This document shows positions 1 through 18,276 of a stretch of DNA of 64,000 bases, one piece after another. The notes under the pieces were generated by a model. That model searched no databases. It worked only from the letters and a program-made list of their open reading frames with translations, and was not told where the DNA came from. Source of the DNA: Doris montereyensis (lineage: Eukaryota; Mollusca; Gastropoda; Nudibranchia; Dorididae); the NCBI GenBank assembly GCA_037039925.1, contig JAXRKP010001177.1:65001-129000 (forward strand), in the 5' to 3' direction. The first letter of the stretch is position 1. Each line of letters starts with the position of its first letter. The translations under genes and the position numbers were made by a program.

Positions 1-330
1 GGTTAAAATCAGCAAAAATCATAGAAATATCAAAATCAGGATAAAATCATGGGAACACTATTAGACTTAGTAAATGATCATAGAAATACAATAGAAATCA
101 GCATAATTCCGCAATAATCTTAGAAGTTCTTCAGAATCAGCAACATCATAGAAATTCTATGAAATTCAACAAGAGTCACAAAAATTGATAGCAAAATAGG
201 CAAAATTCATAAAAATTGTTTCAACATCAGCAAAAAATCGGTAAGAGCCAAGAGAAACACAACAAAGATCAACATAAGTCATGCTGCTAAATAACAAATG
301 ACCACACAAAAGCACCGGAACCCTTAGAAG
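1..330. repeat. AT-rich degenerate tandem repeat
   Basis: The words aatcagcaaaaatcatag and catagaaat recur irregularly at roughly 20-25 bp spacing, giving a diverged short-period repeat. No coding frame is supported. The array may continue beyond the left edge. Confidence 0.4.
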
Positions 331-1345
331 GTTGTCTAAATTTCGCAAGAGAAGTCTGATTTCATAACAAAAAAAATACATAGAGAGGAACATTTGCAAA
401 TTTTGCACACCTTCTATCCGTGTAACTCAAATTATGAGCAATTTTCCACATCGATCCTTTAACACCATTTACGCATTTAATTTGTTTTTCCTGGACTAAG
501 AAAGGCACCGTTGCTTAACATGAATGCGTCCTGCTCCATCTTCGTTGTCAATGGTGTTGAATATTGGAGAGTATGAAATCATGCTTCTAAGGCGGGAATA
601 TCAATTCGCCTTTAGCCCTCGCGATTGTTTACCTTTGCTGAATCGCTATAATTGATATTCCGTGGACAACAGAGCAGTATATATCTTTTTGTTTGATGTT
701 TATAACAGGAAAGACTCTTTCGTCCATAGGCACCTCATTCACCAGATTTTTTTTCTCTCGGAGTAACTTAAGGACCATTGCTTCAGAGAGAATCCCCGGA
801 CACAATCGGCGACGTAAAAGTGTATATTGTACAGAGAACAACGGCTTTAATATCCGCTGCCATGGCCATAGGTTTTTATTGAACGCTTACATCATGACTC
901 ACCCTTGTTTTGCGTACAAATGGTGGCGATTTTGAGCATGTTCTTTAAATAATGGGAAAAAAATGTTTGTTGATTTTGTATTTGTATGTAAGATGATAAG
1001 TCGTTTTTGATAATTTAAAAAATTGCTTTTGTCGGGTCATTATCTTCACTATTAACGAGTTCCGAAACAATAATATTAATCTGAAACTGCACCGTCATTG
1101 CCGATTGCCAGATTTAACACGTCATGTTTTTCAAAGTTGACTACTTCCGTTAATATTGAGTGCATGAATGTAAAAATTTAACACACACAATTTCAATTCC
1201 CATTGTTTCAGCCCATGATCTTAGTGTTCGTTTAAATACAACTTCTTTGGGATCCGTTTTTGTTTCGTTTTGTGGTGGTCACCCGGTATTATCAAAATCA
1301 GTAAAAAAAAAAAAAGTCAAAGAAATAGATTAAAGTTTAGCATAC
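331..1345. other. No gene recognised
   Basis: Ordinary AT-rich sequence with only short chance open frames on both strands. It lies downstream of the paralogue exon at 1346-1510, so it would be intron or 3' flank of that gene. The next PTER-like exon (the one carrying AHDIH) was not found here. Confidence 0.35.
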
Positions 1346-1510
1346 GGTCTAGATGGGACATAGTTGTCTGCGCTGCCTTTCCACCAGCTTCCATGAATAT
1401 TCTCATAGCTTCCATAGGAGCTTGTGGATGACGTCCAGGGTGGATGTTCACCGGACGTCCTAATTCTGCCTGCGCCATCGCTGCACTCCGCAATGAACGC
1501 TTTTCAAAAT
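1346..1510 (-). CDS. PTER: PTER paralogue exon (equivalent of exon 6)
   Basis: The exon is 165 bases, bounded by a tttcag acceptor and a gtatgc donor, and fully open. It carries VNIHPGRHPQAP and TTMSHLDR, the two histidine-containing metal-site strands. It serves as an intact reference for the frameshifted equivalent at 37766-37929, which is exactly one base shorter. Confidence 0.8.
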
Positions 1511-2439
1511 CTGAAACACGTTTATTGTACAGTATAGAAAGTGAAACAAAAGACAGAGACAGAGGCTGAGACATACATACATACATACATACATACATAC
1601 ATACATACATACATACATACATACATACATACATACATACGTACATACATACAGATAGAGACAGAGACAGAGATAGTGCAGGCAGACAGACAAACAGACA
1701 GTCAGTCAGACAGACAAACAGACAAACAAACAGACAGACAGACATTTTTTTTACCTTTCCTATTTCATATTTTAAAATTGCCAACAGTCAATTTCTGTTT
1801 TTTTCCGATGTTTTCCTGACCAAATGAAAATGTCCATCCCTACTGTCTCTCCCAAATGAAAGCAAATTTCCTTTGCCACCAAGGCTTTTATAGCGTTAAG
1901 TGGAACAATACATAATAATCACCTCCTGTACATGATGCTAGTCTTACGCAGGCGTTTACTCCCAAGCTAGTGTGTGTACTCATTTACACCTGGGTCGAGT
2001 GGGGAAAATGCGTGTTAAGTGATATTCCCAAAGAACACAACGTTGGGCCTAGCTTTGCCAGGATTTGCACCCAGGACCGGCAGCCTAACTACTCGGCCAC
2101 CGACGCCCTACTTTTTCTCTCCCCTCCCCCCGAAAAAAACCCCCAACCAAAAACAACAAAAAACAACAACTTATCCTATACCAACTCTATCACTTATTCA
2201 AATTGATTTCCGAAACTTTGCGTGATGCTCGGCAAACCTGATGATTGCATTTATGACTGATGTATTATATAGTAATATGGTATGTGTACCTGTAATGGGC
2301 CAAGTGCATCCAATTTCACCAATCAGCCCACACTTCACACCCTCTTCACCGTCGACCAAATCAGATCGAATGACATCAGTCATCTTTTCCTCACTGTAAT
2401 GCCTCACCGCTTCCTTCTGGTAATTCTCACAATAGAAGC
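1346..2439 (-). CDS. PTER: PTER paralogue, partial: two exons visible
   Basis: Two exons on the minus strand (2290-2439, then 1346-1510) match exons 5 and 6 of the complete PTER gene at 30323-41843 in length, splice phase and sequence. They encode a stretch of the TIM-barrel metal-dependent hydrolase family of phosphotriesterase-related proteins. Visible metal-site motifs are GEIGC (the bridging glutamate), NIHPGR and SHLDR (histidine ligands). Both exons are open, with clean GT-AG borders. The protein differs from the other copy at many positions, so this is a diverged paralogue, not a recent copy. The 3' exons would lie beyond the left edge. The 5' exons should lie right of 2439, but only repeats were found there. 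It may be a real gene with exons lost in low-complexity sequence, or a partial duplicate. Confidence 0.75.
1566..1745. repeat. (CATA)n followed by (CAGA/CAAA)n microsatellite
   Basis: About 75 bases of catacata repeat, then degenerate gacaga and caaacaga repeats. It sits in the intron between the two PTER paralogue exons. Confidence 0.9.
1925..2125 (-). mobile_element. tRNA-derived SINE (family 1)
   Basis: Read on the minus strand, the right end begins with a tRNA-like head: ggtggccgagtagttag resembles an A box and gggtgcaaatcc resembles a B box, as in tRNA-Leu/Ser-derived SINEs. The body (words such as acacctgggtcgagtgggg on the plus strand) recurs at 28720, 29680, 36945, 58405 and 59515, and inverted at 36150. 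It is intronic. Confidence 0.65.
2290..2439 (-). CDS. PTER: PTER paralogue exon (equivalent of exon 5)
   Basis: The exon is 150 bases, identical in length to the exon at 39670-39819, with phase 1 entry and exit. It begins after a cag acceptor (ttgcaacag) and ends at a gtacac donor. It encodes FYCENYQ at the start and GLIGEIGCTW near the end. The frame is intact. Confidence 0.8.
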
Positions 2440-2457
2440 CTGTTGCAAGGGGTAACA

Positions 2458-4440
<1,983 letters not shown>

Positions 4441-4460
4441 TACTAACTAGTATTACTACA

Positions 4461-4531
<71 letters not shown>

Positions 4532-4765
4532 ACATGGACTAAGCTACTACTATGATGGGAAACACATTAATAAAGACAAACTAACACGTGATTACGTAAA
4601 ACCTTCGTCAGACAATTATGAATGTAGAATCATAGATCTAAAAATATTTCGTTTTGATATCAAGTACGATTATTAGATCGAGTCAGTACTACTAAATGCT
4701 ACTACTACTACTACTATTACGATACGTTTCTTATTTACTACTACTTTTTTTATCATAAAATATAC
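4441..4765. repeat. (CTA)n microsatellite and fragment of a dispersed repeat
   Basis: Nearly pure (cta)n runs from about 4455 to 4530. The sequence 4565-4620, containing aataaagaca, aacacgtga and ccttcgtcagaca, matches the arms of the inverted repeat at 16880 and 17850. Further ctactacta runs follow. Confidence 0.75.
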
Positions 4766-4789
4766 TAGTTTAATATAGCACACACTAAT

Positions 4790-5465
4790 GATGAAAATAC
4801 TACTACTAAAGTTGGGGATATACTACTTGTACTACTACTACTGGGGAAATAATGAAAATAGTAGTAAAGTGGGGAAATAATGAAAATTGTACTCAAAGTT
4901 GGGGATATAATGAAAATTGAAGGAAACTTGGGAAATAATGAAAATGACAATCAAACGTGGGGAAATAATGAAAACCAACACAAACGTTGGGGATATACCT
5001 GAGACAACAACGAGAAATATCTAGATATAGATCTAAATACTATTAAACTTGGGACTATGAAACTACTACTAGGGACTAATGAAAATACTACTACTAAAGT
5101 TGGGGAAATAATGAAACCAGAAATAAATCAATATTTATGTCAACTTAACATTTAAGTTCTGCCACCAATAAAACTAATGTTCAGATTTTTAAAGACTAGA
5201 TGCAAACTAATATTTATTGTTTTTGGCCAACTAGCCTTTGACTGTGATTTTACTATTACCGAAAGAATTGTAATGCTGATAGCATCACTTATCTGTGCTT
5301 GGGCAAATCAACTACTACATGTATTTTGGTGCCACTATTATATCACGGAAATGACTCAGGAAGGCGTGAAGAGTGTTTGTTCAAACTTTATTTGTCTAAA
5401 CTTGTTCAATAGGGTTTTGATAATATTTAAAACTTGTAATCTACTGCTACTACTACTACTACTAC

Positions 5466-5500
<35 letters not shown>

Positions 5501-5750
5501 AAACTCCTACTAAAGTTACTACTACTATTACTACTATAATACTAGTTACTACTACTATTACTAATTGTAACAACTACTACTACTAAAATTACTACTACTA
5601 AAGTTGGGGAAACAATGAAAATTGTAATCAAAGTTGGGGAAACAATTAAAACTGTAATCAAAGTTGGGGAAACAATGAAAATTGTAATCAAAGTTGGGGA
5701 AACAATGAAAACTGTAATCAAAGTTGGGGAAACAATGAAACTATTCCTTA
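4790..5750. repeat. 30-bp minisatellite interrupted by (CTA)n and unique DNA
   Basis: The unit contains aaagttggggaaacaatga and aaattgtaatc, about 30 bp. Clean copies lie at 5595-5745 and diverged copies at 4810-5115. In between are about 300 bp of unique sequence (5120-5430) and further cta runs (5440-5590). As in the 39-bp array, parts of units are replaced by ctactacta. Confidence 0.8.
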
Positions 5751-5984
5751 AATCAAACGACGTTAAGTAGAAAAAAGTTGTGAAATGAAGTGTTGGGATT
5801 TACAGACTACATACAAACTAAGGTTTTTGGTGACCTGGCAGCACAGCCGTTGACTGTCAGCACAAAGAACGAACGACTCAGAATTACATTATGATGTCAC
5901 CTTCTATTTTATAGCGTTGTTACCTTTCCAGGTAAGTCTAAGTTTAATCTTTCTAAAGTGCCCTTTAAATGTCCCCAAAGGTGT

Positions 5985-9586
<3,602 letters not shown>

Positions 9587-9765
9587 CGGGGGAGCATACA
9601 GTACACAAGCCTGTTAGGCTTTTCGTACTAACACTCTGACAAGATCCTTCTCTACCTATAGCTGGTACTCATTCACACTTGGAGTCAAGCTGTGGGAGCT
9701 TGACCTAGTGTCGTCGGAATTACAAGCTCACAACATTACGGTTCAGCTACAACGCCTCCATCAAG
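9587..9765 (-). mobile_element. tRNA-like SINE (family 2)
   Basis: On the minus strand it begins ggaggcgttgtagctgaac and carries an aggtcaagctc B-box-like word. The body (ggagcatacagtaca, ggtactcattcacactt) recurs at 34985-35245 and partly at 38985-39175. Confidence 0.5.
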
Positions 9766-10980
9766 ATAGACAATGCGTTTCGTTCAATTAAACTGATGGT
9801 CAACGTAGACACTAAAGATATTTATAGCTAGTGATCCTTTGAACGATTTCTCATTTAATGGAGAATGAGTAAATGGGTCTTTCCCCTGAAAATCAATAAT
9901 AATTTCTTTAGTTAACGTTTAAAAGAAGAAAAATTGTCATCACACCACGTAACAAACTGTTCCACATCAGATGTTTAATTCCCTAAACTTATAAAACCCT
10001 TGCAAACTGGTATCTGAAAATGTGATAATTGGAACTGAGTTCACACAGCTTCTACACGCGTTAGTGTAATCAATTAAGAGGACCAGGAGAAGACACAGCC
10101 TTAGGGAGCACCATTGTTACATTCAATCAAATCTGACTGTTCCATTTAGATTAACATATTGTTATCTGTTTGTAAGAAATTCAAGTATTCATGCTATCAC
10201 AAATGTGTTTATTTTGTAATTCAAGAGCTTTTGGATGAGCAAAGGAGGCTGAGAAGTAGTGAATGAATGTGAGGAGAAATCTACAAACAGAAGTCTACAG
10301 TATATTTTTGGGTTGGTCGAAAAAACAGCCAGTTGTTGAAGTTATAGGGGTATTTCTAAATGGGCCTTTTTTGGTAGGAATTCAGGGTTGGGTATGTGTG
10401 AATAAGTTCGTCATACGTGTACATTCACGAGTTAAATTCTAATGATGTGGTCGCAATGCAAGGGTAGGGATTTCACTGTCCTTGGTGCACACTTGATCCT
10501 TGATATAAACATTATTCGTGTGGCACCTGGCACCACATATCGTTTATATGAAAACACAGACACATCCTCCAACTCTGATGTCATTTCGTTCCTATGACAT
10601 TGAAATACTGTAATGTTTATACTTGAAGTTGAGATATTAAAACCCTGCCAAGTCTCAGTGAGACAGATCGAGATGACTCTCTATACTCATATTAAAAATC
10701 TAACGGAAGTAGCAAGTTCATTTTGTTTTGTTGTTTACAGATCTAACCTTTCCTGTTAATACAACAGGTAAAAAAAAGGTTTGAACTTTCTTTTTTCTTT
10801 TTCTGTCGAATTCCCTCCTCTTCTTCCTCTTTTCCCTCAATTTGATTTCTTTCGGCAAATTGAAAAAGGACGACTTATCAACCTGTCCAATCATAATATA
10901 GATTTAAAACTTGTCAACATGACGGATGTGTATTATATGTGTATGGGTTGAGTGTTCGAATCGGAATTGGCATGATTATA
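9766..10980. other. No gene recognised
   Basis: Unique-looking AT-rich intergenic sequence with only short chance frames. No splice-bounded conserved exon could be seen on either strand. Confidence 0.35.
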
Positions 10981-11192
<212 letters not shown>

Positions 11193-12150
11193 CTCAGTCG
11201 ATCCATCTATTTATCTATGATTCAGCATTGTATATGACATGTTTAGCTGTAGCCTATGGTACACACACGTTTTGACCAACAAAAAAATCAAAGTCGATTG
11301 GGCAATCAATAGGTAGGCCTACTAATTTACTCAGTGGCACGTTTAAATATCATTCAGGATGATGCGTGCATGCCTATAACCTTTACCGGTACTACTCATA
11401 GAAAGTCTTTTTGTGGCTGTCGTCTGTTTATTCCCATAGCTGTCTAGTAGCTGTCTAGTAGGCCTAGCAGCTCGCCAAACACACGCACGTTCTGCCATAA
11501 TAATAACTATTACAGTAGTATGATGTCACTTGCGTCTTTCTTGAAGATTGTATTACCTCGTCGTAGCAAAACAACACAAGAAGTATAGGGTTTTTTTGAA
11601 TATCAAACTTGTTAATTTAGGGTCTTTTCACCTAATGCTAAAGATATTTCTCGAAGGATTCCACCATAAGTAAAATGCGCACTTAGTAATAATACCAAAA
11701 AAAATGTACTCGGAGATCCGGTCTGAACAGCCAAAAGGAAGCTTTTCATAGAATATAAAATAAGTATATAAACAAATTTGTATGTTTGGGTTTTGAAGGG
11801 TGTTTTGTGTTGGAATGAGAATAGAACTGCAATACAATAAATGAATAGAAACGTCCTTTGCCAACAGGATCAAAATCAATGTTACGCATGATTGCATGCT
11901 GGTATTTTTACTCGTTAGCGCCTATTCGTTGCAGTGGTGTGCATTATCTATTTGTCTATTGTCAATCATTTCACGAACGTTTTAACAAGAAATGACGTAG
12001 CCAGTCAATATTAAACATGAAAGCATTGAATTTCAATCACGTGATTGGTGTTGGGGGCGATCGAAAACATTTCTGAGTCGGAGAGAGTTATTTCTGGATT
12101 GGTTTTGAGGAGGAAGGTTGTGTGCCATGGATCAAAAAACGTGATACTGA
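11193..12150. other. No gene recognised
   Basis: AT-rich sequence with a small direct repeat (agctgtctagt twice near 11440-11460). An 89-residue minus-strand frame at 11628-11897 has no recognisable family or splice signals. Confidence 0.35.
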
Positions 12151-12154
12151 ATTA

Positions 12155-12500
12155 CTGCAGAAGGTCGGAATTCCGACCAACTATAACTAAGTGTTATTTT
12201 TAATGGAAGGTTAGAATTCCGACCGATTATAACTAAATGTTATTTTTAATGGAAGGTCAGAATTTGATCGATTATAACTAAATGTTATTTTTAATGGAAG
12301 GTCAAATTCCGACCGATTATAATGTAAATGTTATTTTTAATGGAAGGTCAGAATTCCGACCGACAATAACTAAATGTTATTTTTAATGGAAGGTCAGAAT
12401 TCCGACCGACAATAACTAAATGTTATTTTTAATGGAAGGTCAAAATTCCGACCGACTATAACTAAATGTTATTTTTAATGGAAGGTCGGAATCCCGACTT
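12155..12500. repeat. 45-bp minisatellite with palindromic core
   Basis: About eight units of roughly 45 bp. Each contains all or most of the 16-bp palindrome ggtcggaattccgacc, followed by an AT-rich stretch (ataactaaatgttattttta). Each unit could fold as a cruciform. It lies immediately left of the virus-like element; whether it belongs to that element is unknown. Confidence 0.85.
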
Positions 12501-12574
12501 GCCTATGGACAAGTGGCTAAAGGAAAACAATTTAACTAAAACAAAAAACAAACTGCAGAGCTTCAACAAGCTTA

Positions 12575-12710
12575 CCCAATCTAAATATAGTAACGGCTAT
12601 GCATAACCCCTTGGATCGTCAAATCAACCTTTCTTCAAATCTCAAGACAGCTCTATATTTAGTAACGGTTATGCATAACCGCTTGGATCCAAATCAATGA
12701 GTGGCTCTTT
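12575..12710. repeat. Two direct repeats around a 14-bp palindrome
   Basis: agtaacggctatgcataacc and agtaacggttatgcataacc occur about 80 bp apart, each followed by a cttggatc word. ggttatgcataacc is a perfect palindrome. The preceding words ctaaatatag and ctatatttag are reverse complements of each other. Confidence 0.7.
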
Positions 12711-12959
12711 GGTTCCCTGTGTGTTATCGTTCGTTTGTCTTAAATTTTACTTAATACATCACATGTTATCAGTTTAAATTATTTAGTGAGTACCATAAAG
12801 ACCCAAGTAAATATTTGTGGTGTAAGTTCTGCTTGTAAAAAATTGCAGAAGGCCAGTAAAGCAAAGACATTATCAAAATAACAAAGAAAAGTATAAACAG
12901 GCTTATTAAGAATTTATTGAAAGAAATCCCAAGTATCAAAACGAGTATCAAAGGGGAAA

Positions 12960-13195
12960 AAAGTATGAAATAATTTATCCACCATAAATTTATTCCTATA
13001 AAATGACCCCTATAAAAGATAAATGTATTACATGTAATGCTACTAAATCTATTAATGATTATAGAATTGACGCAGCTAAGAAGGGTGGAAGAAAGGCTCC
13101 AATGTAAAGAGTGTCTATCTAACGCAGATATTCAAAAGATAGCAGATCGAAAGAAAGGGAAAAAAAAATATATATATCTAAAAAGAATGAACGAT
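12960..13195 (+). pseudogene. Zinc-ribbon-like N-terminal region upstream of the polymerase
   Basis: A CITC pair is followed, after a frameshift, by a CKEC pair, spaced like a small zinc ribbon. A very lysine-rich stretch comes next. Such modules often sit at the N terminus of virus-like polymerases or nucleases, but the function is not known. It is frameshifted and in line with the polymerase remains. Confidence 0.4.
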
Positions 13196-13306
13196 TAGAA
13201 GATAAAATATTATGATGATAAAATGTAAACACCGAAAGGTTGAGAGATAAATATATCGATCTTTATAATGAAGAAATAATTAAAGTTAAAGAGAGAAACA
13301 TTAATT

Positions 13307-13717
13307 ATGAAACAAACAAATTACAAAGGTTTCCCAAAATATAACTTCTTAAAGAAAACATATCAACAAGAGGTTCAGAAATATACAGAGAAAAATAACG
13401 ATGATAAAATCACACATAATACAAACAAGTTAAAAGGTCTAAATAATCACGATTTATCAAATTCTATATATAGTGATAACACAACTTTTACTGTAGCTGT
13501 TATTCAACTGAAACAATTGATTAATGAAGGAAATATTGTTTTTCTTAATGAAAAAATAAAAACAAATCACAGTGATGAGTTTGGAGAATGTAAGATAAAA
13601 GGTAAAGATGGTTTCTATAGTATTAAACAACTAGAAACTTATATTGAATCGTTAGAAACAAATTCAGATATGAATCAAACGTATTTTAATTGGAAATATT
13701 TATTATGGATTAGATAA
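13307..13717 (+). pseudogene. Polymerase N-terminal fragment, open for 136 codons
   Basis: A Lys/Asn-rich frame without an identifiable catalytic motif. It is followed, in other frames to about 14095, by further polymerase-like sequence, so it is best read as the N-terminal part of the decayed polymerase. Confidence 0.5.
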
Positions 13718-14096
13718 GTTAAGAAAAGTAAAAAAGTCTAAGAAGGGAGATGGAACATCTTTTTCACACTCTATCAGGGAATATGAAGGAAAATACTGTT
13801 TTATTCCATCAGAGAATAGTTGTTTTATTAAATGTTATGAATGGTTGACTGAAAAGAAACATACGGAAAAGTACAAAGAATTTGTATATAAGGAACATGG
13901 GATAAGGATAAGAAAATTATTCCGTTTATAATGTCTAATGCTAAGTTTTTAAGATTTAATGAATTTTTTAACGATGTTGTAGAGTATTTTAATCCAAGTG
14001 GTAGACATACTTATCTTGAAAAGGTCGATAAAATTCATAACTTAGTATATTACATTCATAATCCAAATAATTATTCTATTGGTCATTATTGTTTAA

Positions 14097-14871
14097 TTGA
14101 TAGAAATAATAAGAAATAAAGCAATTAAGGAAATTGAAATGAATTATAAACAAGAATGGAAAAAGTTAAAGGATGATGTAAAAAGAGTACAACTGTATAG
14201 CTGTAAAACAGACATTGAAGAAGATATAGACCTCCAAACGCAAATATATGATATTGAAACATTTACGGGTGAAACTGGAAAACAAGTGCCATATGCTTTA
14301 GCATCAATTAGTTTAAATCTATTTAATAGCAGTGCGAAAAAACTTTTATGTGAAGAAAATATACCCGAAGATAAATATGAAAGATTTAGTAAATAAACAC
14401 ATTAGGTTATTTATGAGGGAAGATTGTATTGAACAATATTTGTAATACTTATCGGCAATAAATAAAACACCTTTTCCTTTAATTGCACATAATGCATCAG
14501 ACTTTGATTATGAAATTATAATCGAAAATGTCCATATGTCAAAACCTCCTATAAAAAGAGGTAACAGCTTATTGAATGTGACTCTTAATAACCCTTTCAT
14601 TAAAAAGAAATGGCAGACATATAATAAAACAAAAGAACAGAAAATTCATTTAAGATGTTCTTTACAACATGTGAAAACAAGTTTATTAAAATGGGGTTTA
14701 GATTATAAACTTCCTAAGAATATTCAAAAGATTGATTTCGATATTAAGGGAATAAATAAAGACAATTATTTAGAACGACAAGATGAATGGGTTCTCTATT
14801 TAAAAAATGATGTTCTTTATTTAGGTGGCTGTATGTCATTGTATAATTTAATGATGAAAGATTTGATTTAA
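14097..14871 (+). pseudogene. Polymerase 3'-5' exonuclease domain, frameshifted
   Basis: Open frames at 14097-14396 and 14536-14871 are separated by stops. The acidic residues of Exo I (D and E in YDIETF), Exo II (D in SDFDYE) and Exo III (Y and D in YLKND) are all still visible, so proofreading residues were present in the ancestral protein. Confidence 0.8.
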
Positions 14872-15198
14872 CTGGGCAGAAAATGCAAGGTAACTTAACT
14901 TCTTCTTCACTGACGTTTAAATCATGGCTGAAAAAGATGAATGAGAAAGAAGAAAAGATATATGCTCATTCCGATATGTTAACAAGATCATTTGTTAGGA
15001 AAAATGTCAAATGAGGAAGAATTGCTGTTAACATTCAGAAGTTTGATGCTAGTGAAGAAGTGGAAAAGATACTAACCGAATATTTAGGGAACCCAAACAA
15101 ACTACAAACAATAATTGAGTTAATTGATAAGTATAATGATCTTGATAAAAACTCTGATACACTAAAAATATATAACGGAAAAAATTAGAGATGTAGAA

Positions 15199-16270
15199 AT
15201 GATGATTGCACTAGATATCAATTCAGTATATCCATCTGCGATGGCGGATCTAAATTCAGAATATCCTACAGCAGAATCGGCTAGATTATTTAATAGAAAA
15301 ACAGAAGAAATATAATTTCTTGATAAATTTAACAATCAACAGTTTAGACCAAAAACTGGTATATTTAAAATATTGTATATATATATCAGGATAATATGTT
15401 TTTTACCCCAGTTGTCTGTAAGGATAAAGTAAACAAAACAGAGATTTCGAGAAGTAGAACAGGAAGATGTGATAACCTAACATCCGTTGATATTCCAAAA
15501 ATTGTTAGATGTGGAGGAAAAATAATTTGATGGATTATTTATGAAGTACACTTCGCAATTAACGCATTTAGAGAATATATTTATGATTTATACGATTTTA
15601 AGAAGAAATTCAAAGAGGAGAAAAATAAGGTTGGTTATGGATTGGTAAAATTATTATTAAATTCTCTATATGGGAAAATGGTTCAGAAGGATATATTAAC
15701 AAAACGTCATTCATGGAATGAAGAGACATTAAGAAAAAATTATACTGATAATATAAAATATGAAAAAATAAAACACAATCAATATTACATTGAAGAGAAT
15801 ATTGGAGATGAATTACCAAAAAATTAATGCCTTCATATTTAGGAACCTTTATCATGTCTCACTCTAAAAGATTAATGGATGATGTTATTCTAAAGATTGA
15901 TGGGTTTAAAGAACCTCATATTTATTACACTGATTGTGATAGTGTTTATGTTAAAGAAAATGTTAAAATATTAAAAGAAAAGAAGTTTTTAGATGATGTG
16001 GAATGAGTTAGACTATCCAATGATTTAGATAACGGTGCAAGAATATTCTACGGATTGTTTTAGCACCCAAAGTTAAGATAGTCTACGCCATTGATAATGA
16101 AGGGGTATTATAACAAAACAAACATTTAAAGGTTTTCATAAGGATGTATTAAGACCAACAGATTTTATTAAAATGTTTAACAGGGAAGAGATTGAAACTA
16201 AAATGAGTAAACCATGGAAAAAAGAATTTGGTAAAGGTATATTCATTCCAGATGACAATGATAAACGAAT
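15199..16270 (+). pseudogene. Polymerase palm and thumb region, frameshifted
   Basis: Motifs A, B and C are readable in separate frames. Beyond motif C, short segments such as GARIFYGLF and KGFHKDVLRPTDF resemble the conserved C-terminal part of these polymerases. Stops and frameshifts lie between all motifs. Confidence 0.8.
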
Positions 16271-16469
16271 AAAAAGTTCTCTGCAAACCTTCACTTAGTG
16301 AAGCGGAAGGCATCTGATGAGAATTATATAATGCATCCACACAGTTCTAAAGAGATTAATTACGACATGATAGAAAGGAATAAGATTAATTTTAAATGAT
16401 TTACATATTCACGAAGAAATAAATGAGTATAAGGATGATGAGGAATGTTACACAAAATAAATGTCTACT

Positions 16470-16879
16470 GAATAATTCTTACCCCACTTCCATCACTTTC
16501 CACTCGAATTATTCTATCTGATACAATAACTGCATATGCGCTTAAATCATTGACACTCTTATTAAAATTCATGTTCTCAATAATATCAGTAACCCCACCT
16601 TTGATTTTTCAATTTGATTACTTACATCAACAACGAATATTGGATAGTAATCCATGTAATTCTCTATACCATAATTGATTCAACCTTTTGTCGTCTCAAA
16701 GTCTCCAGGATATTTCAGATACCTCATTATCGTGGTTGTCTCTTCTGTATTATTTATACTTTCAATCTCTTGCCCACCAGCTGTGTATTTTATATTAGAA
16801 AACAAATACATCATTGCATTATTAATTAAAATTATTTTATCTTTGTCAGCATAATTGCTTGTAAAGTTACCTTCATTTC
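16470..16879 (-). pseudogene. Double-jelly-roll capsid-like gene, downstream fragment
   Basis: On the minus strand the segments IILINNAMMYLFSNIKY and GGQEIESINN, and then YLKYPGDFETTK, resemble the double-jelly-roll domain found next to family B polymerases in virus-like elements of invertebrates. A frameshift follows, with LNQLWY readable in the next frame. It ends tail to tail with the polymerase and lacks much of the expected C terminus. The assignment rests on recalled family patterns; a profile search would settle it. Confidence 0.6.
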
Positions 16880-17970
<1,091 letters not shown>

Positions 17971-18169
17971 TCATTTCTAACTAATTCACCTTCAATTCTA
18001 TGAAACTTTCAGCAATATCTAGGTAAATGTTTTGATTATTAATTCAAATTCTAATTGTCCCACTTTGATTTAGATTAACATTACCAGAATCTGGTTTATG
18101 ATCACGATATTCATATTTCAGAAAATGTTCGTCTTTTATAAAAGCTTTACCGAGGTTTAGTTTATCCAT
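17971..18169 (-). pseudogene. Double-jelly-roll capsid-like gene, N-terminal fragment
   Basis: A minus-strand frame starts at ATG 18167-18169 and is open until one stop inside the fragment. The segments SGTIRI and NNQNIYLDIAESFIEL resemble the start of the first jelly roll in these capsid proteins. The fragment ends exactly where the 1.1-kb insertion begins, and the reading resumes on the other side at 16879. It is broken by both a stop and the insertion. Confidence 0.6.
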
Positions 18170-18170
18170 T

Positions 18171-18276
18171 GTTGAAATTGAGGAACATGGGAGGTCACCG
18201 TGATGCTTTGCTAATACTGTCGTACCCTCGTATTGTTTAACTCGAACTATGACCTCCCATGTTCCTCAATTTCAAC
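18171..18276. repeat. 27-bp perfect inverted repeat (hairpin)
   Basis: Arms 18171-18197 and 18250-18276 are exact reverse complements, beginning gttgaaattgaggaacatgg on the left. The loop is 52 nt. The left arm ends one base from the start codon of the capsid-like gene. It could be a structural remnant of an element end or an inverted duplication of a 5' leader. Confidence 0.85.

Larger units (their letters stand above)
12770..16460 (+). pseudogene. Protein-primed family B DNA polymerase of a Polinton/adintovirus-like element, decayed
   Basis: Broken frames along the plus strand carry the ordered hallmarks of a DNA_pol_B_2 type polymerase. These are exonuclease motifs YDIETF (about 14247), AHNASDFDYEI (about 14485) and YLKNDVLYL (about 14800), then polymerase motif A ALDINSVYPS (about 15208), motif B KLLLNSLYGK (about 15648) and motif C YYTDCDSVYV (about 15923). 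This family replicates linear DNA of Polintons, adintoviruses and linear plasmids from a terminal protein. Many frameshifts and stops interrupt it, so it is not functional as read. Base composition is markedly AT-rich compared with the host exons. No integrase, ATPase or protease was recognised. Confidence 0.85.
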
